A DNA stretch of 40,000 nt from Symbiodinium natans (lineage: Eukaryota > Sar > Dinophyceae > Suessiales > Symbiodiniaceae). The translations under genes were made by a program, and so were the position numbers. Shown piece after piece: positions 1-8,495 of this stretch. The notes beneath the pieces are model-generated. The model made no database searches. It was not told the DNA's origin and saw nothing but the letters and a program-made list of their open reading frames with translations. Within the stretch, counting starts at the first letter, position 1, and each line of letters opens with the position of its first letter. The stretch spans positions 571,319-611,318 of the forward strand of contig CAJNDS010001513.1 of the NCBI GenBank assembly GCA_905221605.1, in the 5' to 3' direction.

Positions 1-1694
1 CGCCAGCTCGTCCCGTGGACACCCCACTCCGGTGTTGTGGATGAGGTCAGAACCTCATGCAGTTGATCGTCGTCCAGTGGAATGTCATGGCCATGACCCT
101 GTAAGGCTCTGATGTAGATTTCGCCGTCTTCCTCTGAGGTCATCTGCTCCATGCGGATCTTCTGTGAGGTTTCCAGTACTCGCTGTACTTCATGAACCGT
201 CACTTCAGCCCGCCAAAATTGCCTGGAATTAAGAAGGCTTTTCAAGTTGGCATAGCCAGCAGCGTCTAGCGAAATGCCATACTTCGCTGGGTCATGTCTG
301 AGAGCCTGTGTGAGGAGCTTGCTTATCATCACTCGTCTGGTTTCGTGAGCGCCCCGTCCAGAAAGCCGATCAAGAGTACCATCCAGATCTGCTAAACTTG
401 GTGTGTGCTGAGTTGTTGGCTGCCAGGCATGCTCTCTTCTGCTTCCCTCTGGCTGCTGTGGGACTTCCTGATGAAATGGAACCTGTGGATCTGTGCCTGC
501 GGCAGCAGCGGCTGGTGACCAAACCCCCCAGGATTCATCACTATCATCTTCGGGCTGATGCAAGGAGGTCGGCAGAGCACTGTGATCAGAGTCCATTGCC
601 TTGTTTACTCTCCAAGGAGGAACTGCGAGCTGCCGGGTGGAGTTATCATCATCGTGAGAGGCTGACTCCTTGGCAGGCTGAGAGGAGGATCTTGGTGGAT
701 TTCTGTATGAACTCGGCTCCTCCGGTCTTTCCCTCGCTATGCGTTGAACTGGGGCAGCTTCCGCAAGGGGGTTCCAGCCAGTCTGCACATAGGTCCCCAA
801 AGGCAGTGAGTCTGTGATGTGAAGCAGCAGCGCCTCTAGCTGGACATAGTCTTCCCTGAGAATATACTGATCCGTTGCTTTGGAGCCACGGAGAGATCCT
901 GCAGCCTGGTCGAACGACACTGCGAATTTGGCCGCAACTGCTCGGAGAGACTTGTTGCCTTCTTTCAAGATGGGAAACCATACATGCGTCACATATGACT
1001 CTGCCTTGCGCTCATGCTTGCCGGAATGGATGTAGACTCCCGGGTAGCCCTCAAAGTATTGTTCACCTTGAGAGGCATCCTGGGACGGTTGCAGCTTTCC
1101 CAGATACAGGATCGAGTAGAGCGATTCCAATTTTGTCCCATGATAGCCCACTCTGTCATCCGTGCCAGTGCATCTCTGAACAACATCTCTTAGGGGGAAG
1201 CGCACCCAGCCTTCCTGCATGACAGGGTCTCCCAACTTTGCAGTCAAATCGGAGTTGCTCGGACCTTTACGCGTTTTCAGAAATGTGCGGATAAAAATTT
1301 TGGCCTCCTCCATGACATCCTTAGTCGGATCCAACTGTTCACGCTCCTTGTGACGCTTGTTCCATGCATAGCGACTCTGAACATGAGTGCTGATGTTCCA
1401 GTCGGATGCCTGCCCGCTGGCCCTCTGATCAAAATCAGGAACCAGAAAGGAAATGGATTCAGCTTGTTCAGGAGCTCTTTCGGAGGAAACCTCCACGGAG
1501 GAAGCCTCCGCTCTCGGCAGGAAAGTGACAGGCTGTGAGGACGGCGCTGCCTTGGCCTTCTTACCTCCTCTGTTGTGGTTCGGCTTACGCCGGGCCTGGC
1601 GCTGTGCGTCCCGCCAGCTCAGTGGATCCTTGCCTTGTTGCGCTCGCCTTCTATTTAAAGCCTCAAACTCATCATTCGTCAAATCACGTTCCAT
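1..1694 (-). CDS. Partial protein with KptA/Tpt1-type RNA 2'-phosphotransferase domain and a second ART-like motif
   Basis: Translating the minus strand from the ATG at 1694 gives 564 codons without a stop; the frame is still open at the window edge, so the C-terminus is missing. Residues about 455-564 match the Tpt1/KptA fold: SKLLTQALRHD (Arg466-His467), GYANLKSLL, KIR (Arg514), IYIRALQGHGH (529-536) and GVHGTS (His560). In the family these Arg-His-Arg-Arg positions remove a splice-junction 2'-phosphate using NAD+; that activity here is inferred. A separate segment at 183-232 reads VGYHGTKLESLYSIL then GVYIHSGKHERKAESY. It resembles the His and Tyr motifs of PARP-like ADP-ribosyltransferases. 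Between the two is a low-complexity linker (about 320-450) rich in S, P, Q and D. The N-terminus is basic (NRRRAQQGK, RRKPNHN). It lies on the same strand as the LINE ORF 1.8 kb upstream; whether it belongs to that element is unknown. Confidence 0.8.
   Translation of the reverse strand, partial: MERDLTNDEFEALNRRRAQQGKDPLSWRDAQRQARRKPNHNRGGKKAKAAPSSQPVTFLPRAEASSVEVSSERAPEQAESISFLVPDFDQRASGQASDWNISTHVQSRYAWNKRHKEREQLDPTKDVMEEAKIFIRTFLKTRKGPSNSDLTAKLGDPVMQEGWVRFPLRDVVQRCTGTDDRVGYHGTKLESLYSILYLGKLQPSQDASQGEQYFEGYPGVYIHSGKHERKAESYVTHVWFPILKEGNKSLRAVAAKFAVSFDQAAGSLRGSKATDQYILREDYVQLEALLLHITDSLPLGTYVQTGWNPLAEAAPVQRIARERPEEPSSYRNPPRSSSQPAKESASHDDDNSTRQLAVPPWRVNKAMDSDHSALPTSLHQPEDDSDESWGVWSPAAAAAGTDPQVPFHQEVPQQPEGSRREHAWQPTTQHTPSLADLDGTLDRLSGRGAHETRRVMISKLLTQALRHDPAKYGISLDAAGYANLKSLLNSRQFWRAEVTVHEVQRVLETSQKIRMEQMTSEEDGEIYIRALQGHGHDIPLDDDQLHEVLTSSTTPEWGVHGTSW
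1482..1509. repeat. Paired 13-bp hairpin word inside the KptA-like ORF
   Basis: Two copies of a 13-mer, GGAGGAAACCTCC then GGAGGAAGCCTCC, are separated by AC. Each is an inverted repeat (GGAGG/CCTCC, three-base loop). On the minus strand it is read as part of the ORF and encodes EASSVEVSS in an N-terminal linker. The same paired word occurs at 1939-1964 and 4387-4414. Confidence 0.75.
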
Positions 1695-2097
1695 GTTGAG
1701 GGCCTGATCCTATTGGTTTGAGAGAAGCTGCGGCATTGCATTAGGTCAATGAGCGAACTTCAACCAAGCAGCTGGTGGGTGCCCCTACAGAGGAGAAAGC
1801 TATTGTCAAAACCTCCATCCTGCAAGAGAACCCGGACAGGAGAGAGAGAACCTAAGAAGGAAGGAGTGGTTGCTTCCCAGAGGGTGAGTGATTGCACTTG
1901 CTGTAATTCGGACACGCGTAGGCCGCCGACCGTAGCATGGAGGAAGCCTCCGGAGGAAGCCTCCCGAGCTATGCAATGCGAGTGCGCGCATACAGGCTGG
2001 GCTATGATGCAGTGATGGCAGAGGCTTTTGGCTCCCTGTGCTGAAGACATCTCACACGAGGACTGATTCTAATACAGACCATCTGAGAAGCTATGTA
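1695..2097. other. Spacer between coiled-coil ORF and KptA-like ORF
   Basis: No credible coding signal is seen in this 400-base stretch. Short antisense frames exist but look like chance. The one clear structure is the paired hairpin word at 1939-1964. No poly(A), terminal repeat or other element boundary was found, so it does not settle whether the flanking ORFs belong to one element. Confidence 0.5.
1939..1964. repeat. Paired 13-bp hairpin word, intergenic copy
   Basis: Two perfect copies of GGAGGAAGCCTCC stand back to back with no spacer. Each folds as a 5-bp stem with an AAG loop, and the pair can also form one longer hairpin. This is the only one of the three copies lying outside an ORF. 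Confidence 0.8.
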
Positions 2098-2499
2098 CTA
2101 GTACGGATTCTGAGCAGGCCGCCGCTGTGCTCTTGGCCTCACACTGCTCGACGATGGTCCTGGTAGCAAGACTCTGATGCCTTGGTAATGAAGAGTCCAG
2201 GTCAAGTAGTCCATCCGTTCAGAGAGAGCTTGGGTGTCGGAAAGACGATAGAGACGCTCGAAGTGAGCACCATAGATCTGGGCACTCTGAGCGAGCTGAG
2301 TCACCTCTGCATTCAGCTGCCGGACTTGCCCATGTAGTCTGACCTGATCCCGTTGCATTTCCTCGATGAGGCGAGCTTGAGCATCTATAAGCTTCTGGGC
2401 TTTACTTAGCGCAGTATCCAGCTCCCAAAGTGCCACTCGATCAGCCTCAGTGAAGATCCAGCCCTCTCTGGCATACATGCGTTCAGCTCGGTATGACAT
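2098..2499 (-). CDS. Small coiled-coil protein (133 aa), function unknown
   Basis: ATG at 2499, TAG at 2098. I do not recognise a family. Residues about 20-80 have the heptad spacing of a coiled coil (ALWELDTALSKAQKLIDAQ, then RLHGQVRQLNAEVTQLAQS). An aromatic segment follows (YLTWTLHYQGIRVLL), then a short Ser/Arg/Pro-rich tail (GPSSSSVRPRAQRRP). It lies 185 bases after the 278-aa ORF and 400 bases before the KptA-like ORF, all on the minus strand. This suggests a multi-ORF mobile element in which it could be a structural or oligomerising partner, but that is inference. It could also be a chance ORF, though the regular heptads argue against it. Confidence 0.5.
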   Translation of the reverse strand: MSYRAERMYAREGWIFTEADRVALWELDTALSKAQKLIDAQARLIEEMQRDQVRLHGQVRQLNAEVTQLAQSAQIYGAHFERLYRLSDTQALSERMDYLTWTLHYQGIRVLLPGPSSSSVRPRAQRRPAQNPY

Positions 2500-2684
2500 T
2501 GACTCTCTATTAGCCAGCTATGGAATGATTACGCGAGCAAGAAAAGCTGCTGTGAAAGAAGAAGAACATGTGCAGCTGAGAGAGGAAGGCAAACTGAGGG
2601 ACAATCCTGCGCTTATTGAAGGCAGTGCAGAATTTTTGTGCCTCTATGTGGAGGGATCGTCTCTAGCTGAAGGTGCTCTATGAG

Positions 2685-3521
2685 CTAGCTGCTGCCGGAT
2701 GCCTGCTTTGCAAGCAACTTAGCTGCTGGACTACGCTGAACGCTCCCTGGCCTTAGTGAGCCTTCAATGGCTGCCCAGACTGCATTGTCCGTGAGTCCGG
2801 CCAGGGCTTGATGGAACTTACCCTTGAGATGTTGGAGTTGGACCTGGATGTGAACTCGAACTGGGCCACCTGTCATCTTCTCAGCGATCGGACGTGAGGG
2901 CATGAGCCTAGAGATCAACTGTGGGTGCTGCGCAAGCTCCTCCAAGCACGTTTTGAGCAATTGAACGACGTCATCTGCGAGGACTGCCCTTCGTGCAGTG
3001 TCATGCACCGTCTTGTCTTGCTCACTGCTCCACTGCTGGTAGACAAAGGCTGGAGCTTCGGTGTCCTTCACACGCACCACCCAGCCCTCTTTCTCCGCAT
3101 CCACTAGCACTTCTTCTTTAGTCTGGATCTGCTCTACTCTTTCTAAGGTCTGCTCCAAGACCACTCTCATGGCTCGAGTTCTGAACGGAGTAGACAACTT
3201 CGAAGCGTCTTTGGACTTCTCCGCATAGATGCTCGGTAGGATGGACAGCTCACCGGTGGTCAGGTACATGACCCAGCTCAGTTCCTGCTGAAGCGTATTC
3301 AGCGAGTCCTCATGGTTGATGGACAACCTTGTTAGGGACTGGAGAACTTTCTCATTTGAAACGCCTCGGCCAGTGCCCCGACCCCTTCCTTTAGCTTTCT
3401 GCTTTGGCATGTTCTTCGGTTCAGACTGTCTGATCTTCTTGGTTGGAGAATCATCTTCATCTGGCTCATCCGCACGCTTGGACTTGGAGGGCGCTGACGA
3501 TAGTGCAAAGGCCTGCCTCAT
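2685..3521 (-). CDS. Basic RG-rich protein (278 aa), possibly an ORF1-like nucleic-acid-binding protein
   Basis: ATG at 3521, TAG at 2685. The N-terminal 60 residues are charged, with a nuclear-localisation-like KKIRQSEPK and an RG run (GRGRGTGRG) typical of RNA-binding tails. The rest (about 60-278) is predicted mostly helical: SLTRLSINHEDSLNTLQQEL, RVVLEQTLERVEQIQTKEEV, DDVVQLLKTCLEELAQH. No catalytic motif is seen and the family is not recognised. Its start is only 16 bases after the LINE stop (TAG 3538-3540), so the two could be translated from one RNA by reinitiation. A helical protein with a basic tail fits the role of a LINE ORF1 or Gag-like protein, but such ORFs normally precede the polymerase ORF. 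Alternatively it starts a different element. Confidence 0.6.
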   Translation of the reverse strand: MRQAFALSSAPSKSKRADEPDEDDSPTKKIRQSEPKNMPKQKAKGRGRGTGRGVSNEKVLQSLTRLSINHEDSLNTLQQELSWVMYLTTGELSILPSIYAEKSKDASKLSTPFRTRAMRVVLEQTLERVEQIQTKEEVLVDAEKEGWVVRVKDTEAPAFVYQQWSSEQDKTVHDTARRAVLADDVVQLLKTCLEELAQHPQLISRLMPSRPIAEKMTGGPVRVHIQVQLQHLKGKFHQALAGLTDNAVWAAIEGSLRPGSVQRSPAAKLLAKQASGSS

Positions 3522-3537
3522 GGCTACCTAGCTGAGT

Positions 3538-6500
3538 CTATACTCTTACATAGAAGGCCAAGTAGGAACCTCGACATATTTGATCCGAGAGGAGCGTGGT
3601 GCGTCTTGGCGATTCACTATCATCAGCAAGGTACGCTACGCTCTCTCTCCAGAATCCCGCTCTGTAATGCCCAGAGTTCCAGTCTTCTCCGATATGAATG
3701 ATAAAAGCATAGAGGCTAAAAGACACTGCTTCTGTTGAGGTTCCGTTATCTTGAAACATTGGCATCTCAAGAACTGTGTCCAACGCTTGTGGGCGAGAAG
3801 TTTTGATTTGCTGATCAAATCTTTGAATTTGCAGGCAAATGATTCTTGTACCCGGAAGCAAGGCAAACACACTACCCCTGTTCGTCCATTGTGTGACTGA
3901 TTGCTGAAGAGTCGAGAGTCCGTCCGGCGGCTCGGGCAGATACAGAATCAAGCCGCCTTTTTCCTCAACACTTATGCGTTCCTCCGGTTCTGAGATATGA
4001 ACTCGCGCCTCCCATTTATCTGATGAAAGATCTGGAATGCGCTGAGAGATATGCAACAAAAACTGTGATGCATCCTCCTGCCTGGGTCGTAGTCGCCACC
4101 CTGCTAGCAGCGGACGAAGATGTCTCAACCTCCGAACATCCGCATGAGAGGATCTGCCATTTAGGGAACCTATTTCAGTTAGGATGGAATTTAAGGAAGG
4201 ATCAGGGAACAGTCCATCTGACAAGAGAGTGAGAAGGATATGAACGACAGTGTGTGCATAGCAAAGTTGATGCGGATTATGATAAGCTAGACGCCAGGCA
4301 GCGTCTTGCGCGGAAGCTGTGGGAGGTGCAGTGGCTGAACGACCAGAGACGCTTGCGGTGTGTGTCAGCAAAGAGGCTCGGCTGCTGGAGGAAGCCTCCC
4401 GGGAGGAAGCCTCCCTGCCTCTCACCTGGCTAATTGGAGGATCTGCACGGAAGAGGTCTGGCAGTTCTACAGACTTGGCACAAGCTGCACTCATGGCATA
4501 TGTCTGAAGCAGGACCACACATTGCTCTGCATGGCGTACTGGAGCGTCTACCAAAATGCGACAATACCTACATTCCTCTTTTTTGTGCAGGAGGCGCTTA
4601 TGTGTTCGCATGTTGGCAAGAATGGATTCCGAGGACTGTGCCCAGAAAGCGGGATGAGCTTTCTGAATGTGCTGCTTCACTCCTTTATGGCCAACGATAT
4701 ATTGCCCACAGAGACTGCAGTTCGTTAATAGATGCTGAGTGACATGTCTCTTTTTTAGTAGAAGGTCAGGGTCCTTCTTAAGTTGTTCCTGCACGCTAGA
4801 CTGATAGATCATAGCTATGCTTTCTGAACTTGTACAGGATTTGGCTCGTTCTTTCAACTCGTGCAGCTGAGGGCAAATGCCTGACTCCACATGTCTGCGA
4901 AGTTGATGCATTGTGCGCAGCTGCCTATTGCATGCCACACATTGCGGAAGTCCTTTGCAGCTATGCACAGTGACCTGAAATTTTGGGCCTAGCTGATTCG
5001 CACGCTGTCCTCCATGCTTCACCAGTGTATGGTGCTGAAGACCCTTGGCGCTGGAGAATTTCCGATCACACAGAGAGCACGGCACCTCCTGGACTGCCTC
5101 GGTCAGGTCCAATTGCATGCTCCGAAGCTCCTGTTGCAGCGCAACAATCCTACCTCTAAGTCCCAGATACCACTGTATGTTCTGATCCGGGTTGTGCTTC
5201 TGACAGGCATCTAGTGCGTCTTGATAGTTTTTCATCTGGCTGATCAAAACTGCTTGGGGAGTCTGCACCTTATATTGCTCGAACAGAGTCTTCGTGTCAA
5301 TGTGGCTGTAATGCTGATGTTGCTTAAAGATGGATCTTAGCATCCTCGAGTATTTACTCTGGAGCTTCTGAAGACCTGATGAAGTGATGCCTGTGGCCAC
5401 AAGCCCATGCAAGAGTGAGGATTCCACATAGACCCTCCAGATCTCCAACTTCTTTGAAGCATCCAGAGCCTTAGTGGAGCACAGGATGTGTCGAAGTAGC
5501 TCAAACTTGCCTTGAGCTTGGGCGATCCGATAGTCAACAGTCTGGTCTTTGTAGGATCCATAGCTGAGCTGCACCCCTAGATATGTTAGCTTATGATGAA
5601 TCGGAATCTTATGTCCTGAGGGAAGGACGATGTGCAGCTGCTTCTCTTTGCGCATCGTGTGCATCTTGCGAAAGATGGACTGCTGAGTGCCCTGAACCAT
5701 TAGCAAGGCTTTAGACTTCGTTGGATTAACTTCCAGCCCCACGTCCTCAAGAGACTGAAAGAGAGCCTCTATTCTGAGCAGGACTTTCTGAAGTTCAGGA
5801 AAGCTCGAAAAGGTTTCCTGAAGCAGGAAATCGTCCGCAAAGACCGTTAGGATGTCCCTAGCTTGCTTGCTGTCCGGGCCCCATTTCTGCTCCATTCTGC
5901 TCATGACTAGAAGTGTAAGCGCAGACCACAATGCCGGGGCTAGCTTGCAACCTTGTTTGATTCCTGAAGAAGTGGGAACTTGAATCTCTAGTCCACTTGT
6001 GCCCATGTTGTAGGAGGTCTCACTATGGAGTTGAACTACCAGTTCTTTCGTAACAGGGTCTATTCCCAGGCGATCCAAGGCTGCTAGCAGCTCATGTCTA
6101 TTAACAGAATCAAAAGCCTTGCTCAGATCAACCGAAATAGTGAGTGCACCTGACAGCTGAGCCTGCCTGGCTCCGCGTTGGGACTTGTGCAGGTCCCTGC
6201 GATGCTCTTGACGGAGCTGCTGCGCGTAATCGAGGTGCTGACATGCTTTCGCGATAGCGTCCCGCACCCCCCTCTGCCGTATATACGCAAACTGAGGTTG
6301 AAGCTGTGAGCTCACCTGCAGTGCTGGCGCAATGCGAGTTTTCACTGCGCCTGCTAGCACTTTTCCTGGCACGCTGATGACTCCTATGGGCCTCAGGTTT
6401 GGCATGGCGGTGGCTGGCTTGCCCTGCTTGGGGATCCATGCAATTCTAGGATCCTTTAGATAAGGGGAAATTTCTGATTGAGACACCTCAGAGTTGATTA

Positions 6501-8358
6501 GACCTGCTATGTGTTCGTGGGCTTCAGGACCTAGACTCTTCCAGGCTGATACTGGAGCTGAGGTGCTGGGGACTGCTTTCCCCACTGGCACTGTCTTGAT
6601 TTGTGAGGATACCTGCAAGGCGGTGATCGCTGCTCTGGGCACAGCAGCTACTGATTGCAAAGGAGGACTTTTGGAGAAGATTTGACTCGAGTATTCGCGC
6701 ATAGTTTTTAGTGAGGCCTCCGTATCAAGCGGCTCACCTGCTTGATCCCTTAGGTTGACTCTCTGCACTGGGCGCCACGGAGCGAGTTTCCTGAGAGTAT
6801 GAGCCAGTTTGTGGGATTGCTGCCTTTTATCTTCCTGGGCTTGTAGAAGCAACTGCTCTTGCTTCTCTAGCTTTCTTTGTTTTTGCTGTTTTTTGAAAGT
6901 CCGCGCCTCCTCCTTGATGTCCTCCACAAGCTTCTGGCATTCTGGATTATGCTCGGTTCCAGCCCTCTTGTGCGCCTGGATTTGCCGCACTTTCTTCCAA
7001 TATTCCTGATGGATTGGACCTGCTGCTGGCTGAGACTTGCGTGGTGGTGGGTAGTGCTCAGCTGATACACGAACCATCACTTCATCCAGTTCTTGCCAAG
7101 ACGGTCTCACTTGCATTGTCCTCACCACTGCTTCCGTCAGACGATGTGAGAATGCCTGCCAGTTGTCATCTTTCCGCCGAAAGCTCGCATCCAGCGCTGT
7201 GGCATCAAATGGCCGTGGCTTGCTGGGTGTAGGACTGTAAGGAGGAATGAACAGAGTAGCTCGCACTGGAAAGTGTTTTGATCCATCTCTGTAGGCAGCC
7301 ACAGGAAAGTTCTTATCCGAGTAGGCCTCCTTGGATCTCCTCCGAGCATCATGCAGTCTGACCAGCAAAAAATCGATCTGAGAGGAATATGTGCCATCAC
7401 TGTTAACATACGTACTGCGATGGCCAGAAGCCCAAGTGTTCAGCGCAGTTAGTCCACAGGATTTGCAGAGCAAGGGCAGTGTCTTCACATCTGCATTTGC
7501 AAACCGTACTCGATGAGGCACACTGGGTCCGATATGAGGACGTTCAGTCACCGCATGCGAATTGAAATCCCCAGCCACAAGCAAGAAATCACGTTGTGGG
7601 ACTCGCTGAATGCGATTTTCGAGCTGTGTCATCACGTCCTTTCTCCTGCCTCTGTTTTCCGTCTTCGAGAGCTTTGAATCCCAGACGTGCTGGTACAGAT
7701 TCAGGAGATGTATTCTGGATCTCTGCCACGGGATCATGACGTGCTGCAAATGCCCTGGAACAATGGAAGTGCTGCGAATTTCTGAAAGAGGAGCCAGTGA
7801 GCTATGCACCAAAACAACCAGGCCAGCCTTGTCTCTGCTTGTTGAACCACAGGTTAGGACTGACCACGGGCCTGAGCTGTAGACCTGGTCCTGCTGCCAA
7901 TGCGATTCCTGCAGGAAAGCGATTTTGATGTTCTTGTACTCTGTTGTTGCCAAAAGGGCCAGAATCTCGTTCCAAACTCGACTTGTAATTGAGCCTGCGT
8001 TCCAAGTAAGGACTTCCATGTCAAATTTGTGATGGATCTGTCTGGTCGGTTGAAAAGAGCGCCTCTCCGCTTTCGCAGGAGACGCGAATTGTCCTTCATG
8101 AGCTCCTAGAGCCTGAGCTGTCAGAAGACGGCCTTTGTAGAGTGCTGCTCCCTTCGCCAGGGCAACTTTACAAGCTCTTTGGTAGCTACGCTTGCCGGTT
8201 TTGTTCATGGTTAGCTGACTTCGCTGCGCATGCTGCTCAGCTTCATCGGGGGGCGCTACTTCCCGAAACCCTCGATTCTGATCCATGGCTGGACCCTGGG
8301 ACTTGGGACCCAGGCACCCAAGAAAGCTCGCTACGGCTACGAGAAATAAAATCCTCAT
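3538..8358 (-). CDS. LINE-type polyprotein: AP endonuclease, reverse transcriptase, zinc fingers, USP-like protease domain
   Basis: 1,606 aa from the ATG at 8358 to TAG at 3538. The frame stays open upstream to about 8694, but that part is a translated microsatellite (poly-Leu) without an ATG start, so I begin at 8358. The start reads MRILFLVAVASFLGCLG, which looks like a signal peptide but may be chance. Endonuclease (about 114-370): LTWNAGS, LQES (Glu151), VAGDFNS (263-267), SQIDFLLV and SKHFPV (His362). Reverse transcriptase (about 650-930): PNLRPIGVISV, SVDLSKAFDSVN (742), GIKQGCKLAP (799) and the catalytic FADD (840-843). Fingers: C1094/C1097/H1110/H1115, C1140/C1143/H1156/C1162, C1214/C1217/H1230/H1235, C1263/C1266/H1276/C1280. 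USP-like domain (about 1358-1606): HNPHQLCYAHTVVHILL (Cys1366), RQEDASQFLLHI, WNSGHYRAGF (His1564), YLADDSES (Asp1579/1580) and GSYLAFYVRV. All catalytic positions appear present, so the copy looks intact. Confidence 0.92.
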   Translation of the reverse strand: MRILFLVAVASFLGCLGPKSQGPAMDQNRGFREVAPPDEAEQHAQRSQLTMNKTGKRSYQRACKVALAKGAALYKGRLLTAQALGAHEGQFASPAKAERRSFQPTRQIHHKFDMEVLTWNAGSITSRVWNEILALLATTEYKNIKIAFLQESHWQQDQVYSSGPWSVLTCGSTSRDKAGLVVLVHSSLAPLSEIRSTSIVPGHLQHVMIPWQRSRIHLLNLYQHVWDSKLSKTENRGRRKDVMTQLENRIQRVPQRDFLLVAGDFNSHAVTERPHIGPSVPHRVRFANADVKTLPLLCKSCGLTALNTWASGHRSTYVNSDGTYSSQIDFLLVRLHDARRRSKEAYSDKNFPVAAYRDGSKHFPVRATLFIPPYSPTPSKPRPFDATALDASFRRKDDNWQAFSHRLTEAVVRTMQVRPSWQELDEVMVRVSAEHYPPPRKSQPAAGPIHQEYWKKVRQIQAHKRAGTEHNPECQKLVEDIKEEARTFKKQQKQRKLEKQEQLLLQAQEDKRQQSHKLAHTLRKLAPWRPVQRVNLRDQAGEPLDTEASLKTMREYSSQIFSKSPPLQSVAAVPRAAITALQVSSQIKTVPVGKAVPSTSAPVSAWKSLGPEAHEHIAGLINSEVSQSEISPYLKDPRIAWIPKQGKPATAMPNLRPIGVISVPGKVLAGAVKTRIAPALQVSSQLQPQFAYIRQRGVRDAIAKACQHLDYAQQLRQEHRRDLHKSQRGARQAQLSGALTISVDLSKAFDSVNRHELLAALDRLGIDPVTKELVVQLHSETSYNMGTSGLEIQVPTSSGIKQGCKLAPALWSALTLLVMSRMEQKWGPDSKQARDILTVFADDFLLQETFSSFPELQKVLLRIEALFQSLEDVGLEVNPTKSKALLMVQGTQQSIFRKMHTMRKEKQLHIVLPSGHKIPIHHKLTYLGVQLSYGSYKDQTVDYRIAQAQGKFELLRHILCSTKALDASKKLEIWRVYVESSLLHGLVATGITSSGLQKLQSKYSRMLRSIFKQHQHYSHIDTKTLFEQYKVQTPQAVLISQMKNYQDALDACQKHNPDQNIQWYLGLRGRIVALQQELRSMQLDLTEAVQEVPCSLCDRKFSSAKGLQHHTLVKHGGQRANQLGPKFQVTVHSCKGLPQCVACNRQLRTMHQLRRHVESGICPQLHELKERAKSCTSSESIAMIYQSSVQEQLKKDPDLLLKKRHVTQHLLTNCSLCGQYIVGHKGVKQHIQKAHPAFWAQSSESILANMRTHKRLLHKKEECRYCRILVDAPVRHAEQCVVLLQTYAMSAACAKSVELPDLFRADPPISQVRGREASSREASSSSRASLLTHTASVSGRSATAPPTASAQDAAWRLAYHNPHQLCYAHTVVHILLTLLSDGLFPDPSLNSILTEIGSLNGRSSHADVRRLRHLRPLLAGWRLRPRQEDASQFLLHISQRIPDLSSDKWEARVHISEPEERISVEEKGGLILYLPEPPDGLSTLQQSVTQWTNRGSVFALLPGTRIICLQIQRFDQQIKTSRPQALDTVLEMPMFQDNGTSTEAVSFSLYAFIIHIGEDWNSGHYRAGFWRESVAYLADDSESPRRTTLLSDQICRGSYLAFYVRV
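4387..4414. repeat. Paired 13-bp hairpin word inside the LINE ORF
   Basis: Two perfect copies of GGAGGAAGCCTCC are separated by CG. On the coding strand they encode the linker GREASSREASSSS between the last zinc finger and the USP-like domain. The linker is otherwise disordered, so an insertion here would be tolerated. It is the same word as at 1482-1509 and 1939-1964. Confidence 0.8.
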
Positions 8359-8374
8359 CTTGGGCCAGAATCTT

Positions 8375-8396
8375 AACGACAACGACAACGACAACG

Positions 8397-8493
<97 letters not shown>

Positions 8494-8495
8494 CC
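8375..8495. repeat. (AAC)n microsatellite
   Basis: About 40 AAC units, beginning with AACGAC interruptions at the LINE-proximal end. It lies directly upstream of the chosen LINE start; on the minus strand it is GTT/TTG repeats and accounts for the poly-Leu reading of the open frame. Confidence 0.97.

Larger units (their letters stand above)
3538..8495 (-). mobile_element. Non-LTR (LINE) retrotransposon, limits uncertain
   Basis: The endonuclease-plus-reverse-transcriptase layout in one ORF is diagnostic of a non-LTR retrotransposon that nicks its target and primes reverse transcription there. No poly(A) or short-repeat tail was seen directly after the stop, and no target-site duplication could be placed. 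The 3' limit may therefore lie after one or more of the downstream ORFs (2685-3521, 2098-2499, 1-1694). The 5' side ends in a GTT-type microsatellite (minus-strand view) next to a decayed AT-rich tract. Confidence 0.8.
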
